Translations under genes and position numbers: made by a program
Part shown: one piece after another, positions 19,176 through 27,369 of the stretch
Numbering within the stretch: position 1 is the stretch's first letter
Layout: every line of letters starts with the position of its first letter
Assembly (NCBI RefSeq): GCF_900109325.1
Contig: NZ_FNZU01000003.1
Coordinates: 1-64,000 of the forward strand
Length of the DNA stretch: 64,000 nt
Source of the DNA: Alkalibacterium pelagium
GTDB taxonomy: Bacteria; Bacillota; Bacilli; Lactobacillales; Carnobacteriaceae_A
Direction of reading: 5' to 3'
Notes under the pieces: model-generated
What the model was told of the DNA's origin: nothing
The model's input: the letters and a program-made list of their open reading frames with translations, nothing else
Databases searched by the model: none

Positions 19176-19357
19176 GAGTTTATGGGGATTATTTCTTTTG
19201 AACTAAACTGAAGAAGGGCTAAAAGGTAGTTCAGCACTGGAAAAAGCGCTGAACTAAACTCATCTGATAACGTGTGGAGTTTAGAGGGTAAAAAGATTGG
19301 TGAACTTCATTTTACCAGGAAAAAATGAAGTTCACATCGAAAAGTACTGATAAACTC
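19176..19357. repeat. Cluster of hairpins between csp-like gene and miaA
   Basis: The noncoding stretch 19092-19428 is dominated by inverted repeats. AGTTTA (19177-19182) faces TAAACT (19204-19209). TAGTTCAGC (19227-19235) pairs with GCTGAACTA (19248-19256). TAAACTC (19255-19261) pairs with GAGTTTA (19277-19283). GTGAACTTCATTTT (19300-19313) pairs perfectly with 19322-19335. A further TAAACTC sits at 19351-19357. The AGTTTA/TAAACT words recur. No T-run follows them, so they are not simple terminators. Confidence 0.7.
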
Positions 19358-19373
19358 AATTCCAAATAAAAAA

Positions 19374-19417
19374 CCGGAGGAGACGAAAGCCTCATTATAG
19401 ACTTTCTTCTACTCCGG
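19374..19417 (-). terminator. Terminator of csp-like gene
   Basis: CCGGAG and CTCCGG (19374-19379, 19412-19417) close a long hairpin with further inner pairing, followed by a T-run on the minus strand. Confidence 0.75.
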
Positions 19418-19428
19418 TCATTAATCAG

Positions 19429-19758
19429 TTAGGCATTCACAAAACTTCTACATGCATCAGCACAGGTAAAGCAAGCTTTTGCACATTCCTGACAGTGGTC
19501 ATGGTCGTGCTGCTCACATTCTTTTCCGCAGGCCTGACAGATCGTTCCACAAAGTGAAACCAGGTCGTTTCTCAAAGACCCTTCTCTTCCACTGAACGAC
19601 AGAACCATCTGGCAGATATCTGCACACTCCCGGTCCAGACGGATACACTCTCTCATCATATCAAGGTGCTCTTCATTCAAACAGGCGTCAAAGCAATTAT
19701 TACAAGCCTGCATGCACTCATATGTCGCATCCATCACTTTTTTTAATTTCTCATCCAT
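19429..19758 (-). CDS. Cysteine-rich four-helix-bundle copper-storage-like protein
   Basis: The 109-residue protein contains 16 cysteines (positions 15, 19, 22, 26, 38, 45, 49, 70, 74, 77, 81, 89, 92, 96, 99, 103), spaced mostly three or four apart along predicted helices. There is also an H-D-H-D-H stretch near residue 84. This is the pattern of the four-helix-bundle copper-binding proteins (Csp family, YhjQ-like), which store Cu(I) in the bundle core. No signal peptide is present, so it would be cytosolic like Csp3. It is monocistronic, with a good promoter and an AGGAGGAGGGG ribosome site. No copper-regulator operator was recognised. Confidence 0.82.
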   Translation of the reverse strand: MDEKLKKVMDATYECMQACNNCFDACLNEEHLDMMRECIRLDRECADICQMVLSFSGREGSLRNDLVSLCGTICQACGKECEQHDHDHCQECAKACFTCADACRSFVNA

Positions 19759-19802
19759 CGTCTCCCCTCCTCCTGTATCAGTCGTATCATCGCTTCTCCT
19801 TA

Positions 19803-19832
19803 ATTATACGAGCAGGAATCGGGGGCTTTCAA
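19803..19832 (-). promoter_or_regulatory. Promoter of csp-like gene
   Basis: The minus strand reads TTGAAA (19827-19832), 18 bases, TATAAT (19803-19808). It lies 45 bases before the start codon. Confidence 0.65.
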
Positions 19833-19909
19833 GCAATAGCCACTGAGTATGGTTTCTGAGTCCGGGCCAGCAGAATATCTATCCTTGCATGACTTTTTAT
19901 CATATATAA

Positions 19910-22900
19910 TCAATCTTCGAGCAGCGTCAGTACTTCTTCTGTGCTTAGACTGTTCAGTGTCTGAGTATTGCCTTTAGTAATAACTGAATCGATCAGTTCG
20001 CGTTTCTTCTCCTGAAGATCGTTGATGCGTTCTTCGATCGTTCCCGTTGTAATCAGACGAATGATCTGTACGGATTTCTTCTGACCGAACCGGTGCACCC
20101 GGTCAGCCGCCTGATCTTCGATTGCCGGATTCCACCAGGAGTCATAAAGAATGACGGTATCTCCACCTGTCAGGTTCAACCCTGTTCCACCAGCTTTAAG
20201 TGAAATCAGGAACAGGTCCTTTTCTCCAGTATTGAATCGGGTCGTCAAATGCAGACGGTCTTCATTTTTGGTCTGACCATCGAGGTAATGGTAATCCACA
20301 TCTATGGCATCCAGACGCTCCCTAATGATTTTCAGCATGGATGTGAACTGAGAGAACAGGACAACACGTTTGCCGTTGGCCCGCGCCTCTTCAAGGTATT
20401 CCATCAGACGCTCCAGTTTAGAAGACGCCCCTTCGAAATTAGGCATGACTAGCCTTGGATCACAACAGATCTGTCTCAGTCTGGTCATACCTGCCAGCAC
20501 TTTGATCCGGTTGGCATTCAGCTCATCCGTATCGATCAATGTCTTGATTTCCTGCTTGATTGCCGCATGCTGGGTTTGATACAGACGCTTCTGATTATCA
20601 GACAGTTCAATGTACTCTGTTGTTTCTGTCTTCTCAGGTAGATCGTCCAGCACATCCCGTTTCAATCGTCTTAAAATGAACGGCTTGATCTTTGCAGAAA
20701 TTCTAGACTGGTCCATAGCCTGGAACGCTTTCCTGTTCTTGAACAGACCTGGCTGGATGATTGAAAACAGGGACCAGAGTTCTCCCAAATGGTTTTCAAT
20801 CGGTGTTCCTGACAAAGCAATCTTGCTTTCAGCTTTCAGTTTCCTGACAGCCTGAGTCGTCTTGGCTGCACTGTTCTTGACAGTTTGTGATTCATCCAGA
20901 ACGATCGTCTCAAATGTTTCGTCCTCGTACAGATCTGAATCTCTTTGAACAAGAGGATAACTTGTAATCCAGATTGGAATGTTTTTATTCAGCGCTTCCT
21001 GTTTTTTAGCTTCCCGTTCTTCCTTGGAGCCTGAAATGATGATCGTTTCTGTATCGGGCACAAAGTTCAGCCACTCGTGCTGCCAGTTGTAGACGACACT
21101 AGACGGGCAGATGATGAGATAGCGCCCTTGTTTTTCTTCATATTTGGACTGTAGAAAAGCAATCGTCTGGACAGTCTTTCCAAGTCCCATGTCATCCGCC
21201 AGCACTCCTCCGAACCCATAATGATCTAGGCTTTTCAGCCACTTGAATCCAGTGACCTGATACGGTCGCATGTTAGCTTTCAGACCAGCTGGCAAATCAA
21301 AGTCCAGTGTTTCCGGACTCAACAGCTGCTCCACAAGTGACTTGAAGCGTCTTCCGGTATTTATAGTTTCCTCATCTAATGCGGACAGCCCCTGGAAGAC
21401 AGAAACAGTCATATCAGTCTCAAACTCATCATCATCAATATCCAGTGATTCTTTAGCCCGTTTCATAGCCTGAAACGCAGGGTCTTTCAGATTCACCAGC
21501 TGACCGCTTGACAGTCTATAAAACGGCTGATTTTTTTCAAGGTCCTTCAACAGGGCCTGCAGTTCATTTGAAGGAATATCTTCAGTTTCGAAACTGATAT
21601 CCAGTAGATTGGATGACTCCCTCATTTCCATCGTGACTCTCGGCTGTCTTTTCGGACTGTAAATCAGACGGCGGGCAGACTGAGACAGGAAGATTTCCAT
21701 GTTTTCAGCAAGTTCCGGAAGTGAATCATACAGAAATCCGCTGATGGTATCCGTTTCAGTCAGCTTCCACATGCCCTGCTGACGGGCAACTGAAGGGACA
21801 TGAGTATACAGCAGATTCAGAACATCTGATTCCTTCTTCCATTCCCTGACGAGGATCGTTTCTTCTACAGTAGACTCAGACTCTTCTAATGGATAGAGAG
21901 TCGTCTGTCCGTAAGAGTATACCGGACGAATCAGCAGTGACTGACCTTCAGTATCGATATATAGTTGAGGCTCTAATTCTGCCTGATAGATCAGTTGTCG
22001 GACGGCCTCGTCCATATCGACCTGTATGACTTCCTTGAGCTGTGACAATGTAACGGACAGGAAAGTTTCAATTTCAGACCGGCGCATGACCAGCGTATAG
22101 GAACCGGAACTCTTCAGTCCCTCAAAAATACTGTGAATCAGCTCATATGAAGGAGATGACAGAAGGTAGAAAACTTGCTTGTACTCAATCATCTTACCTT
22201 TGTCGTGGAAATGAAAGTCTTCAACTGTCAGTGACGTATCTGCAAGAGAAAAGTGGAATAAATTATCTTTCTTTTCAAATTTGAATGTCAGATCAAGATC
22301 TTCAATGCCTTCTTTTACCCGAAGCGTATCTCCGCGATCGATCTGAGTCAGCTGACGAGGTGGTCTTCCAAAACGCACAAATGCACCCATAGTGTTTTCC
22401 AGCAGTCGGATCAATTCTTTGATGTATAAAGCGGGAATTGAGAAACTTTCCCGATTCGACATCTGGCTTTCATATCCTACAGGTGTCAGAGATGAAATAA
22501 TATCCTGAATATCCTTCAGTTTTTCAAAGACATATCGATCTTCCGCCAGTAAGGCATACTCGCTGGAATCAAATGTAAAGTTCTTCCCAAATTCAATCGC
22601 TTCTCCACTGATGATATCATCAATGACCCGTGCTGTATTTTTAACAATATATAAGTAATCCTTGCCGATTTTGAAAAAAAGATCGTAAATAGGATTAGCC
22701 GAAGTCCCGCTCACATTTAAGATATATTCGACATATACCGGCTGTTTATATAAGGAGTCAGTTTGTCTGGCAATTTCCTGCTTGGATAAATGGAGCAGTT
22801 CATTGACTGCCTTTTCACTTTTCTTATAAGAAAACATAGGCTGGGTCTTACTCCCTGAGCTGGCAGGTGTCTCATTTTTAGCTGTGAGATCATTAGCATC

Positions 22901-23203
22901 CAGATCATTCAAGTGGAACATGGCCGCGACCACATGCTTACAGGCACCCGAATTCTTTTCAAATGGTTTACACGTGCAATGATATTTTCTAGCCACACCA
23001 TTCGGATAAAAGCGCAAGTGTACGGTTTCTAACTGACGGTCTTCAACATTAAACTGAACAGTGTGATTCTTGGTGTCCACTTTCAGATTCTTGACTGCTC
23101 TGTTCTTATATACTTCCTTGCCTTGAAGAAATGTCGAGTAGTTGCTGGCTAAAGAAGTGATCGTCATTTCTGGAAAAGCCTGTTTTTTCATCGATTCAGT
23201 CAT
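19910..23203 (-). CDS. SNF2-family DNA helicase with SWIM zinc finger
   Basis: This 1097-residue Swi2/Snf2-type ATPase resembles the bacterial SNF2 proteins often annotated as YwqA. A SWIM zinc motif lies near the N-terminus (C76-x-C78 ... C88-x-H90). A long SNF2-associated region (about 100-620) follows. The ATPase core has the Walker A motif D-D-M-G-L-G-K-T (about 660), a D-E-S-Q Walker B (about 770) and the helicase C half with L-K-A-G-G-T-G-L-N-L-T and D-R-V-H-R-F-G-Q-K near 1020-1060. The role is probably nucleoprotein remodelling in transcription or repair. M5 is an alternative start. Confidence 0.9.
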   Translation of the reverse strand: MTESMKKQAFPEMTITSLASNYSTFLQGKEVYKNRAVKNLKVDTKNHTVQFNVEDRQLETVHLRFYPNGVARKYHCTCKPFEKNSGACKHVVAAMFHLNDLDANDLTAKNETPASSGSKTQPMFSYKKSEKAVNELLHLSKQEIARQTDSLYKQPVYVEYILNVSGTSANPIYDLFFKIGKDYLYIVKNTARVIDDIISGEAIEFGKNFTFDSSEYALLAEDRYVFEKLKDIQDIISSLTPVGYESQMSNRESFSIPALYIKELIRLLENTMGAFVRFGRPPRQLTQIDRGDTLRVKEGIEDLDLTFKFEKKDNLFHFSLADTSLTVEDFHFHDKGKMIEYKQVFYLLSSPSYELIHSIFEGLKSSGSYTLVMRRSEIETFLSVTLSQLKEVIQVDMDEAVRQLIYQAELEPQLYIDTEGQSLLIRPVYSYGQTTLYPLEESESTVEETILVREWKKESDVLNLLYTHVPSVARQQGMWKLTETDTISGFLYDSLPELAENMEIFLSQSARRLIYSPKRQPRVTMEMRESSNLLDISFETEDIPSNELQALLKDLEKNQPFYRLSSGQLVNLKDPAFQAMKRAKESLDIDDDEFETDMTVSVFQGLSALDEETINTGRRFKSLVEQLLSPETLDFDLPAGLKANMRPYQVTGFKWLKSLDHYGFGGVLADDMGLGKTVQTIAFLQSKYEEKQGRYLIICPSSVVYNWQHEWLNFVPDTETIIISGSKEEREAKKQEALNKNIPIWITSYPLVQRDSDLYEDETFETIVLDESQTVKNSAAKTTQAVRKLKAESKIALSGTPIENHLGELWSLFSIIQPGLFKNRKAFQAMDQSRISAKIKPFILRRLKRDVLDDLPEKTETTEYIELSDNQKRLYQTQHAAIKQEIKTLIDTDELNANRIKVLAGMTRLRQICCDPRLVMPNFEGASSKLERLMEYLEEARANGKRVVLFSQFTSMLKIIRERLDAIDVDYHYLDGQTKNEDRLHLTTRFNTGEKDLFLISLKAGGTGLNLTGGDTVILYDSWWNPAIEDQAADRVHRFGQKKSVQIIRLITTGTIEERINDLQEKKRELIDSVITKGNTQTLNSLSTEEVLTLLED

Positions 23204-23283
23204 CCCTTTTCAACTGTAGTTGCTTATGTCTGTTTATCCGTTTAAAATCTTCATCTATCCATTATACCAAACATTTCGCATTT

Positions 23284-23316
23284 ATTGGACATAATAAAGC
23301 AATCAAGTGGTATAAT
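23284..23316 (+). promoter_or_regulatory. Promoter of the pentapeptide-repeat gene
   Basis: TATAAT (23311-23316) has a TGG extended -10 element just before it. A TTGGAC lies at 23285-23290, but with a 20-base spacer, so the extended -10 probably matters most. Confidence 0.5.
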
Positions 23317-23375
23317 CGAGTGAAGAATCTGCAATCGCTTCACTACATCCCTATATTTATTAAGGAGAATTGCTC

Positions 23376-24017
23376 ATGTCAGTAAAAATTAAACGTCCAT
23401 CACTTCCTGATAATCTGCCCATCATTAACTTTTCGGAAATCTTTGATCCGGAAGATCCCTATATTGAACAGGCAGAAATTGCTGATTGCGTCATCACTTT
23501 GTCCGATACACGACTAATCGAATTCAAAGGTGTGCGGTTCAGAAATGTCCAGTTCGATCAGCTGACCATAAATAATGCTTACTTCAAAGATGTAGAATTT
23601 ATCAAATGTGAATGCATCAATGCCGAACTGACTGAAACAAGCCTTAAACAAGTATCATTCAATCAATGTAGACTAAACGGCATGCTTTTCACTGACAGCT
23701 TCCTTGAAGATGTCTCGTTTACTGATTGTATCATGCATCTATCAAGTATAGGCTTCTCAAAAGTCAAATCTGTATTATTTGACCAATGCAAGTTAAATGA
23801 AATGGACTTCCTTGAGTGTTCTTTAAAGCAAACCCGGTTCGAATCCTGTGACTTGAATCGGGCAAAGTTCAGCCATACCTCATTGAATACCATCGATTTG
23901 AGTTCATCAGAGTTTGACGCCATTGCGGTATCTATAGACGACATTAAAGGTGCCATAGTAAACGAATCTCAGGCTCTCGGTTTCCTGGAGATGCTTCAGC
24001 TTAAGATTAAAGACTAG
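23376..24017 (+). CDS. Pentapeptide-repeat protein
   Basis: The 213-residue protein consists almost wholly of degenerate five-residue repeats with F or L at the central position (for example F-K-D-V-E-F, A-E-L-T-E, T-S-L-K-Q-V-S-F), from about residue 45 to 190. This predicts a right-handed quadrilateral beta-helix. Some such proteins mimic DNA and protect gyrase, but nothing here shows that function. The ATG at 23376 is chosen because AAGGAG lies eight bases before it. It is one of only three plus-strand genes in the window and is divergent from the SNF2 gene. Confidence 0.85.
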   Translation: MSVKIKRPSLPDNLPIINFSEIFDPEDPYIEQAEIADCVITLSDTRLIEFKGVRFRNVQFDQLTINNAYFKDVEFIKCECINAELTETSLKQVSFNQCRLNGMLFTDSFLEDVSFTDCIMHLSSIGFSKVKSVLFDQCKLNEMDFLECSLKQTRFESCDLNRAKFSHTSLNTIDLSSSEFDAIAVSIDDIKGAIVNESQALGFLEMLQLKIKD

Positions 24018-24097
24018 ACTGCGTATGATGTAGGTGATTTGATTTCCAAAATATGGGATATCCTAAGTTAGCTTTTCATTATAGACTCCCTCTTTTG

Positions 24098-24281
24098 CCC
24101 ACTCGTTGACTTAAACTCTTTGAGCGGGTTATAATCCTTCATTTACTTACCACTCAGTTGAATGTTTTCGGCGAGTGGTCCATAATACCTAAACCTTTGC
24201 CCACTCATTAGCGTATATTCTGCGAGTGGGCATTAATTTCAAATTTATTACCCACTCTTTGAGCATTTTCCGGTGAGTGGG
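24098..24281. repeat. Four-unit hairpin array with exact 51-nt period
   Basis: Four 31-nt hairpins start at 24098, 24149, 24200 and 24251, exactly 51 bases apart. Each has 7-nt arms and a 17-nt loop. The arms are CCCACTC/GAGCGGG, ACCACTC/GAGTGGT, CCCACTC/GAGTGGG and CCCACTC/GAGTGGG. Loops and the 20-nt spacers differ in sequence but are constant in length, and the spacers are AT-rich and share ATAAT/TTAAT words. Unit 2 shows a paired (compensatory) change at the outer base pair; unit 1 has one mismatch. Confidence 0.9.
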
Positions 24282-24373
24282 CAATAATTTAAATTATAAT
24301 ACCGCTTATTGTTCTTATCTACCACTAGTTAATTTTCCGTTCATCTCCCAGCTGTCCTTATGACTTAAGTTGT

Positions 24374-24395
24374 AACACTCATCATGATGAGTGTT
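24374..24395 (+). terminator. Perfect palindrome terminator, plus strand
   Basis: This 22-nt perfect palindrome (arms AACACTCATC/GATGAGTGTT around AT) is followed by TTCCTTTT on the plus strand. It probably ends transcripts of the pentapeptide gene that run through the hairpin array. Confidence 0.65.
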
Positions 24396-24432
24396 TTCCT
24401 TTTAAAATTATTGCCATTTAGAAAAGTCAAAA

Positions 24433-24480
24433 AGACACACCCCCTGTCAGCACCCACCGACTAGGTTAACGAGTGTGTCT
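24433..24480 (-). terminator. Terminator of the GH43-GH27-GH31-GH127 unit
   Basis: AGACACAC (24433-24440) pairs with GTGTGTCT (24473-24480), and a T-rich tract follows on the minus strand. The loop is long (32 nt). Confidence 0.6.
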
Positions 24481-24539
24481 CTTTTGCTGCTGTTGACTTG
24501 TTCAATCGTTTAGTTTAGATCACTATATTACGTAATGAA

Positions 24540-26066
24540 TCAGTGCTTGACGAGAGTCAATGAAGTAAAGTCAGCGTGTCCGCGGTCTTCTCTATCAGTC
24601 ACAGCGTAAATTCCCATTGTACAACCGACGAATCCGCCTGCTACCTTTGTGCTCAAATAGTGGATGTCTACATTTTCTGCGATGACAAGTGTTTCACCAT
24701 TGATCACAGTTGATGCGCTGACTGTCTGACCTTCTCCTGTAAGCGACAGCTGAAGAGTGCTGTCAGTTATGTCCTTGGACCCGACAACTGTTTCTTCTCC
24801 ATCGATTAAAGTTAAGAATCTGACTGTTTTAACGCCATCCAGATAGCTGACTGTCAGACGAATCGAATACTGGTCATTCTGCAGAACGACTAGTCCCGCT
24901 TCTTCTCCTTCTTTCAGTGCTTCATCCATTTCTACACTTAAAGTGTAGTCCATAGTTGACTGACGCAGGCCGATATAGGTTGGTGTATCTATTTCCTGAA
25001 TCGTCACAGTTGACGGATAAAGTCTTAACCATCCTTTTCTGCTCTCTCTGTCGTAATTATCCCAGTTAGGATTTCTCAAATGAACAAAAGCGGAATCTTC
25101 CTTGGTCAGATCAAAGGCTTCCTGAGTTTCAACCGGGACTAGTGGCAGTCCGTGCTCCTGCGTGTCCATAAGACGTCCTTCTCCAGGGTTGATGACTGGC
25201 CAGCCGTCTTCCCATTGAACTCTTGCCAGGAAGGTTTCACGTCCTAAGTTGTCATAGCCGTTGAACTGTCTGCTCGCCAGTAGAGTAATGAACCACTCTC
25301 CATTTGACGCTTCGACCAGATCGCCGTGACCGACATTATGAATAGGATACTGATTCCCTAAGTGGCGATGGGTCAGAATCGGGTTATTCTTATTGCCGAT
25401 ATATGGGCCATCGATAGATTCACTGCGTGCAATCGTGATCGCATGGTTGAATCCCGTGCCTCCTTCGGCAATCATCAGGTAGTACAGTCCATCCTTTTTA
25501 TAGATATGCGGACCTTCAGGCCAGATTGCATCTCTCAGTGCACCTTTCCAAAGTTTAGTGCTTACGCCCACTAGAGACATGGTTTCGAGATCCAGCTCCT
25601 GAAGCCAGACTTCCCAGTCCCCGTTATAAGTTGCGCCGCGAGGGTTTTCTCTCGTGCCGACATAGTAGCATCTGCCGTCCTCATCGAAGAACAGGCTTGG
25701 ATCAATTCCGGGTGCGTTGTCTATAAAGTATGGATCGGACCAGTCTCCTGCTGGGTCATCAGTCTTAACCAGGAAGTTTCCGCCGTTAGTCACGTTAGTT
25801 GTAATCATATAAAATGTGCCGTCGTAGTATCTGATGGACGGTGCAAAAATTCCTTGTGAATGAGCTGCACCAAGCAGGTTCAGCTGCTCTTTTCTATCCA
25901 GGACATTACCGATCTGTTTCCAGTTGACCAGGTCTTTACTTTGATAAATCGGTACACCCGGAAAATAGGCGAATGTGGAAGTGACTAGATAAAAATCTTC
26001 TCCCACCGCACAAACGGATGGGTCTGGAGCAAAACCTTCAATAATTGGGTTGTTAAACTTCTGCAT
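24540..26066 (-). CDS. GH43 beta-xylosidase / alpha-L-arabinofuranosidase
   Basis: This 508-residue cytoplasmic glycosidase has no signal peptide. The N-terminal five-bladed beta-propeller (1-300) shows the GH43 triad: D15 in F-A-P-D-P-S-V, D122 in G-I-D-P-S-L and E184 in W-P-E-G-P-H. The C-terminal beta-sandwich (about 320-508) is the extension typical of XynB-like beta-xylosidases, so release of xylose from xylo-oligosaccharides is the best guess; arabinofuranosidase activity cannot be excluded. It is the last gene of the GH127-GH31-GH27-GH43 series, with an AGGAGC site before its ATG. Confidence 0.85.
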   Translation of the reverse strand: MQKFNNPIIEGFAPDPSVCAVGEDFYLVTSTFAYFPGVPIYQSKDLVNWKQIGNVLDRKEQLNLLGAAHSQGIFAPSIRYYDGTFYMITTNVTNGGNFLVKTDDPAGDWSDPYFIDNAPGIDPSLFFDEDGRCYYVGTRENPRGATYNGDWEVWLQELDLETMSLVGVSTKLWKGALRDAIWPEGPHIYKKDGLYYLMIAEGGTGFNHAITIARSESIDGPYIGNKNNPILTHRHLGNQYPIHNVGHGDLVEASNGEWFITLLASRQFNGYDNLGRETFLARVQWEDGWPVINPGEGRLMDTQEHGLPLVPVETQEAFDLTKEDSAFVHLRNPNWDNYDRESRKGWLRLYPSTVTIQEIDTPTYIGLRQSTMDYTLSVEMDEALKEGEEAGLVVLQNDQYSIRLTVSYLDGVKTVRFLTLIDGEETVVGSKDITDSTLQLSLTGEGQTVSASTVINGETLVIAENVDIHYLSTKVAGGFVGCTMGIYAVTDREDRGHADFTSLTLVKH

Positions 26067-26091
26067 AAAATGCTCCTTTTACTATTGTTCA

Positions 26092-27369
26092 TTAATTTGA
26101 CAACTCAATGAGCTTTACATCATGTTTCTGTATAGCAAAGTGAATATCTTCTGCTTCCAAATATTCTTTGTTAAATATATCCTTAGCCTTTTTATATGTT
26201 GTCTCATTAAGTTTATTTAAAGAGTATTGGACCTTTTTGTCAGAGTCATTAAGGTTAAAAACTGCAATCCACGTTTTATCTTTCGCTTTCGATTTCCAGA
26301 TAACTATATCGTTTTGCCTCATGACTTGTTCAGGATTCTCCCCATTACGGTGCATTTCTATTAGTGTTTTATTTTTCAGTAAATTTAGAGTAGCTGAATC
26401 CATATCAGTCATTTCTCCACCAAAAAATAGAGGTGACTTGAACAGCGACCATAGTGTCATCATTGTCCTTTGCTCTGCCAAGGTAAATCGACTGGTTCTA
26501 TTACTACCGCCTCCATCAACAGAACGAATGCCAATATGTCCCATAGGAAGCATATCGCAATCAGGCCAATTCCCTTTCCGCACAAAGGGAGCCCACTTTT
26601 GACACCTATCAAACATATCATATAACTGATGCCAATTATCCCAGTAATCATCCGTTAGACGCCACATATTTGCATTCTTTTGTAAAAAAGCGCCATGTTC
26701 AAGTGAAGCTGGACCAGGGGATAAGCTCAATACAATGTCATATCTCGATTCGTCTATTGCTTCACGCAGCATAGTTATTTCGTCCAAATGGCCTCCATAC
26801 AGTTTTGAATCTGCAATATCATCTACTTTAAGAAAATCAACTCCCCAGGATCCGAATAAATCAATAAGAGATCTATAATAGTCTTTTGCTCCAGGTTTAC
26901 TCGTATCAACACCATACATATCAGTATTCCATGGACATATAGAGTTCGGTTTTGCTATATCTCTTGCTGTATGATCTGATCCTAAAATTGATGTGTTGTT
27001 ATGGACAGCCTGTCTCGGTATACCTCTCATGTAATGAATACCAAATTTCAACCCTAACGAATGAATAAAATCTCCCAAAGGTTTAAACCCTGCTCCATTA
27101 GCTGCCGAGGGAAAGCGATTCGCTGCTGGAATCAATCTCGAGAATTCATCCATTTCCAAATCTGCATATGCATGATACATGCTCGAGTTTGCAGTTGGTT
27201 CATACCATTGAATATCTACAACAACATACTCATAACCTGCATCATTTAAATTATCTTTCATATAAATTGCATTTTGCTTTACTTCTTCTTCAGTGACGGA
27301 AGCACCGTAACAATCCCAGCTATTCCATCCTTTAGGTGGTGTTTGAGCTAAACTTCTGAAATACTTCAT
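26092..27369 (-). CDS. GH27 glycosidase (alpha-galactosidase or beta-L-arabinopyranosidase)
   Basis: This 425-residue cytoplasmic enzyme has a (beta/alpha)8 domain opening with P-P-K-G-W-N-S-W-D-C-Y. The nucleophile is D183 in F-L-K-V-D-D, the acid/base is D241 in R-L-T-D-D-Y-W-D, and a short C-terminal beta domain runs from about 340 to 425. Family GH27 contains alpha-galactosidases and beta-L-arabinopyranosidases, which differ little in sequence. In this arabinose-rich context the latter deserves consideration. Its ATG overlaps the GH31 stop (ATGA), so the two are translationally coupled. Confidence 0.82.
   Translation of the reverse strand: MKYFRSLAQTPPKGWNSWDCYGASVTEEEVKQNAIYMKDNLNDAGYEYVVVDIQWYEPTANSSMYHAYADLEMDEFSRLIPAANRFPSAANGAGFKPLGDFIHSLGLKFGIHYMRGIPRQAVHNNTSILGSDHTARDIAKPNSICPWNTDMYGVDTSKPGAKDYYRSLIDLFGSWGVDFLKVDDIADSKLYGGHLDEITMLREAIDESRYDIVLSLSPGPASLEHGAFLQKNANMWRLTDDYWDNWHQLYDMFDRCQKWAPFVRKGNWPDCDMLPMGHIGIRSVDGGGSNRTSRFTLAEQRTMMTLWSLFKSPLFFGGEMTDMDSATLNLLKNKTLIEMHRNGENPEQVMRQNDIVIWKSKAKDKTWIAVFNLNDSDKKVQYSLNKLNETTYKKAKDIFNKEYLEAEDIHFAIQKHDVKLIELSN

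Larger units (their letters stand above)
24018..24539. other. Long convergent intergenic region
   Basis: The region lies between the 3' ends of the pentapeptide gene (plus strand) and a GH43 gene (minus strand). It holds the 51-nt hairpin array (24098-24281), a perfect palindrome terminator (24374-24395) and the GH43 terminator (24433-24480). No open frame with a ribosome site was seen. Confidence 0.8.

Noticed and set aside
24098-24281. Possible CRISPR array (four evenly spaced repeats)
   Set aside because: The constant part is only two 7-nt arms around a variable 17-nt loop. No 23-37-nt direct repeat exists and no cas genes are near.
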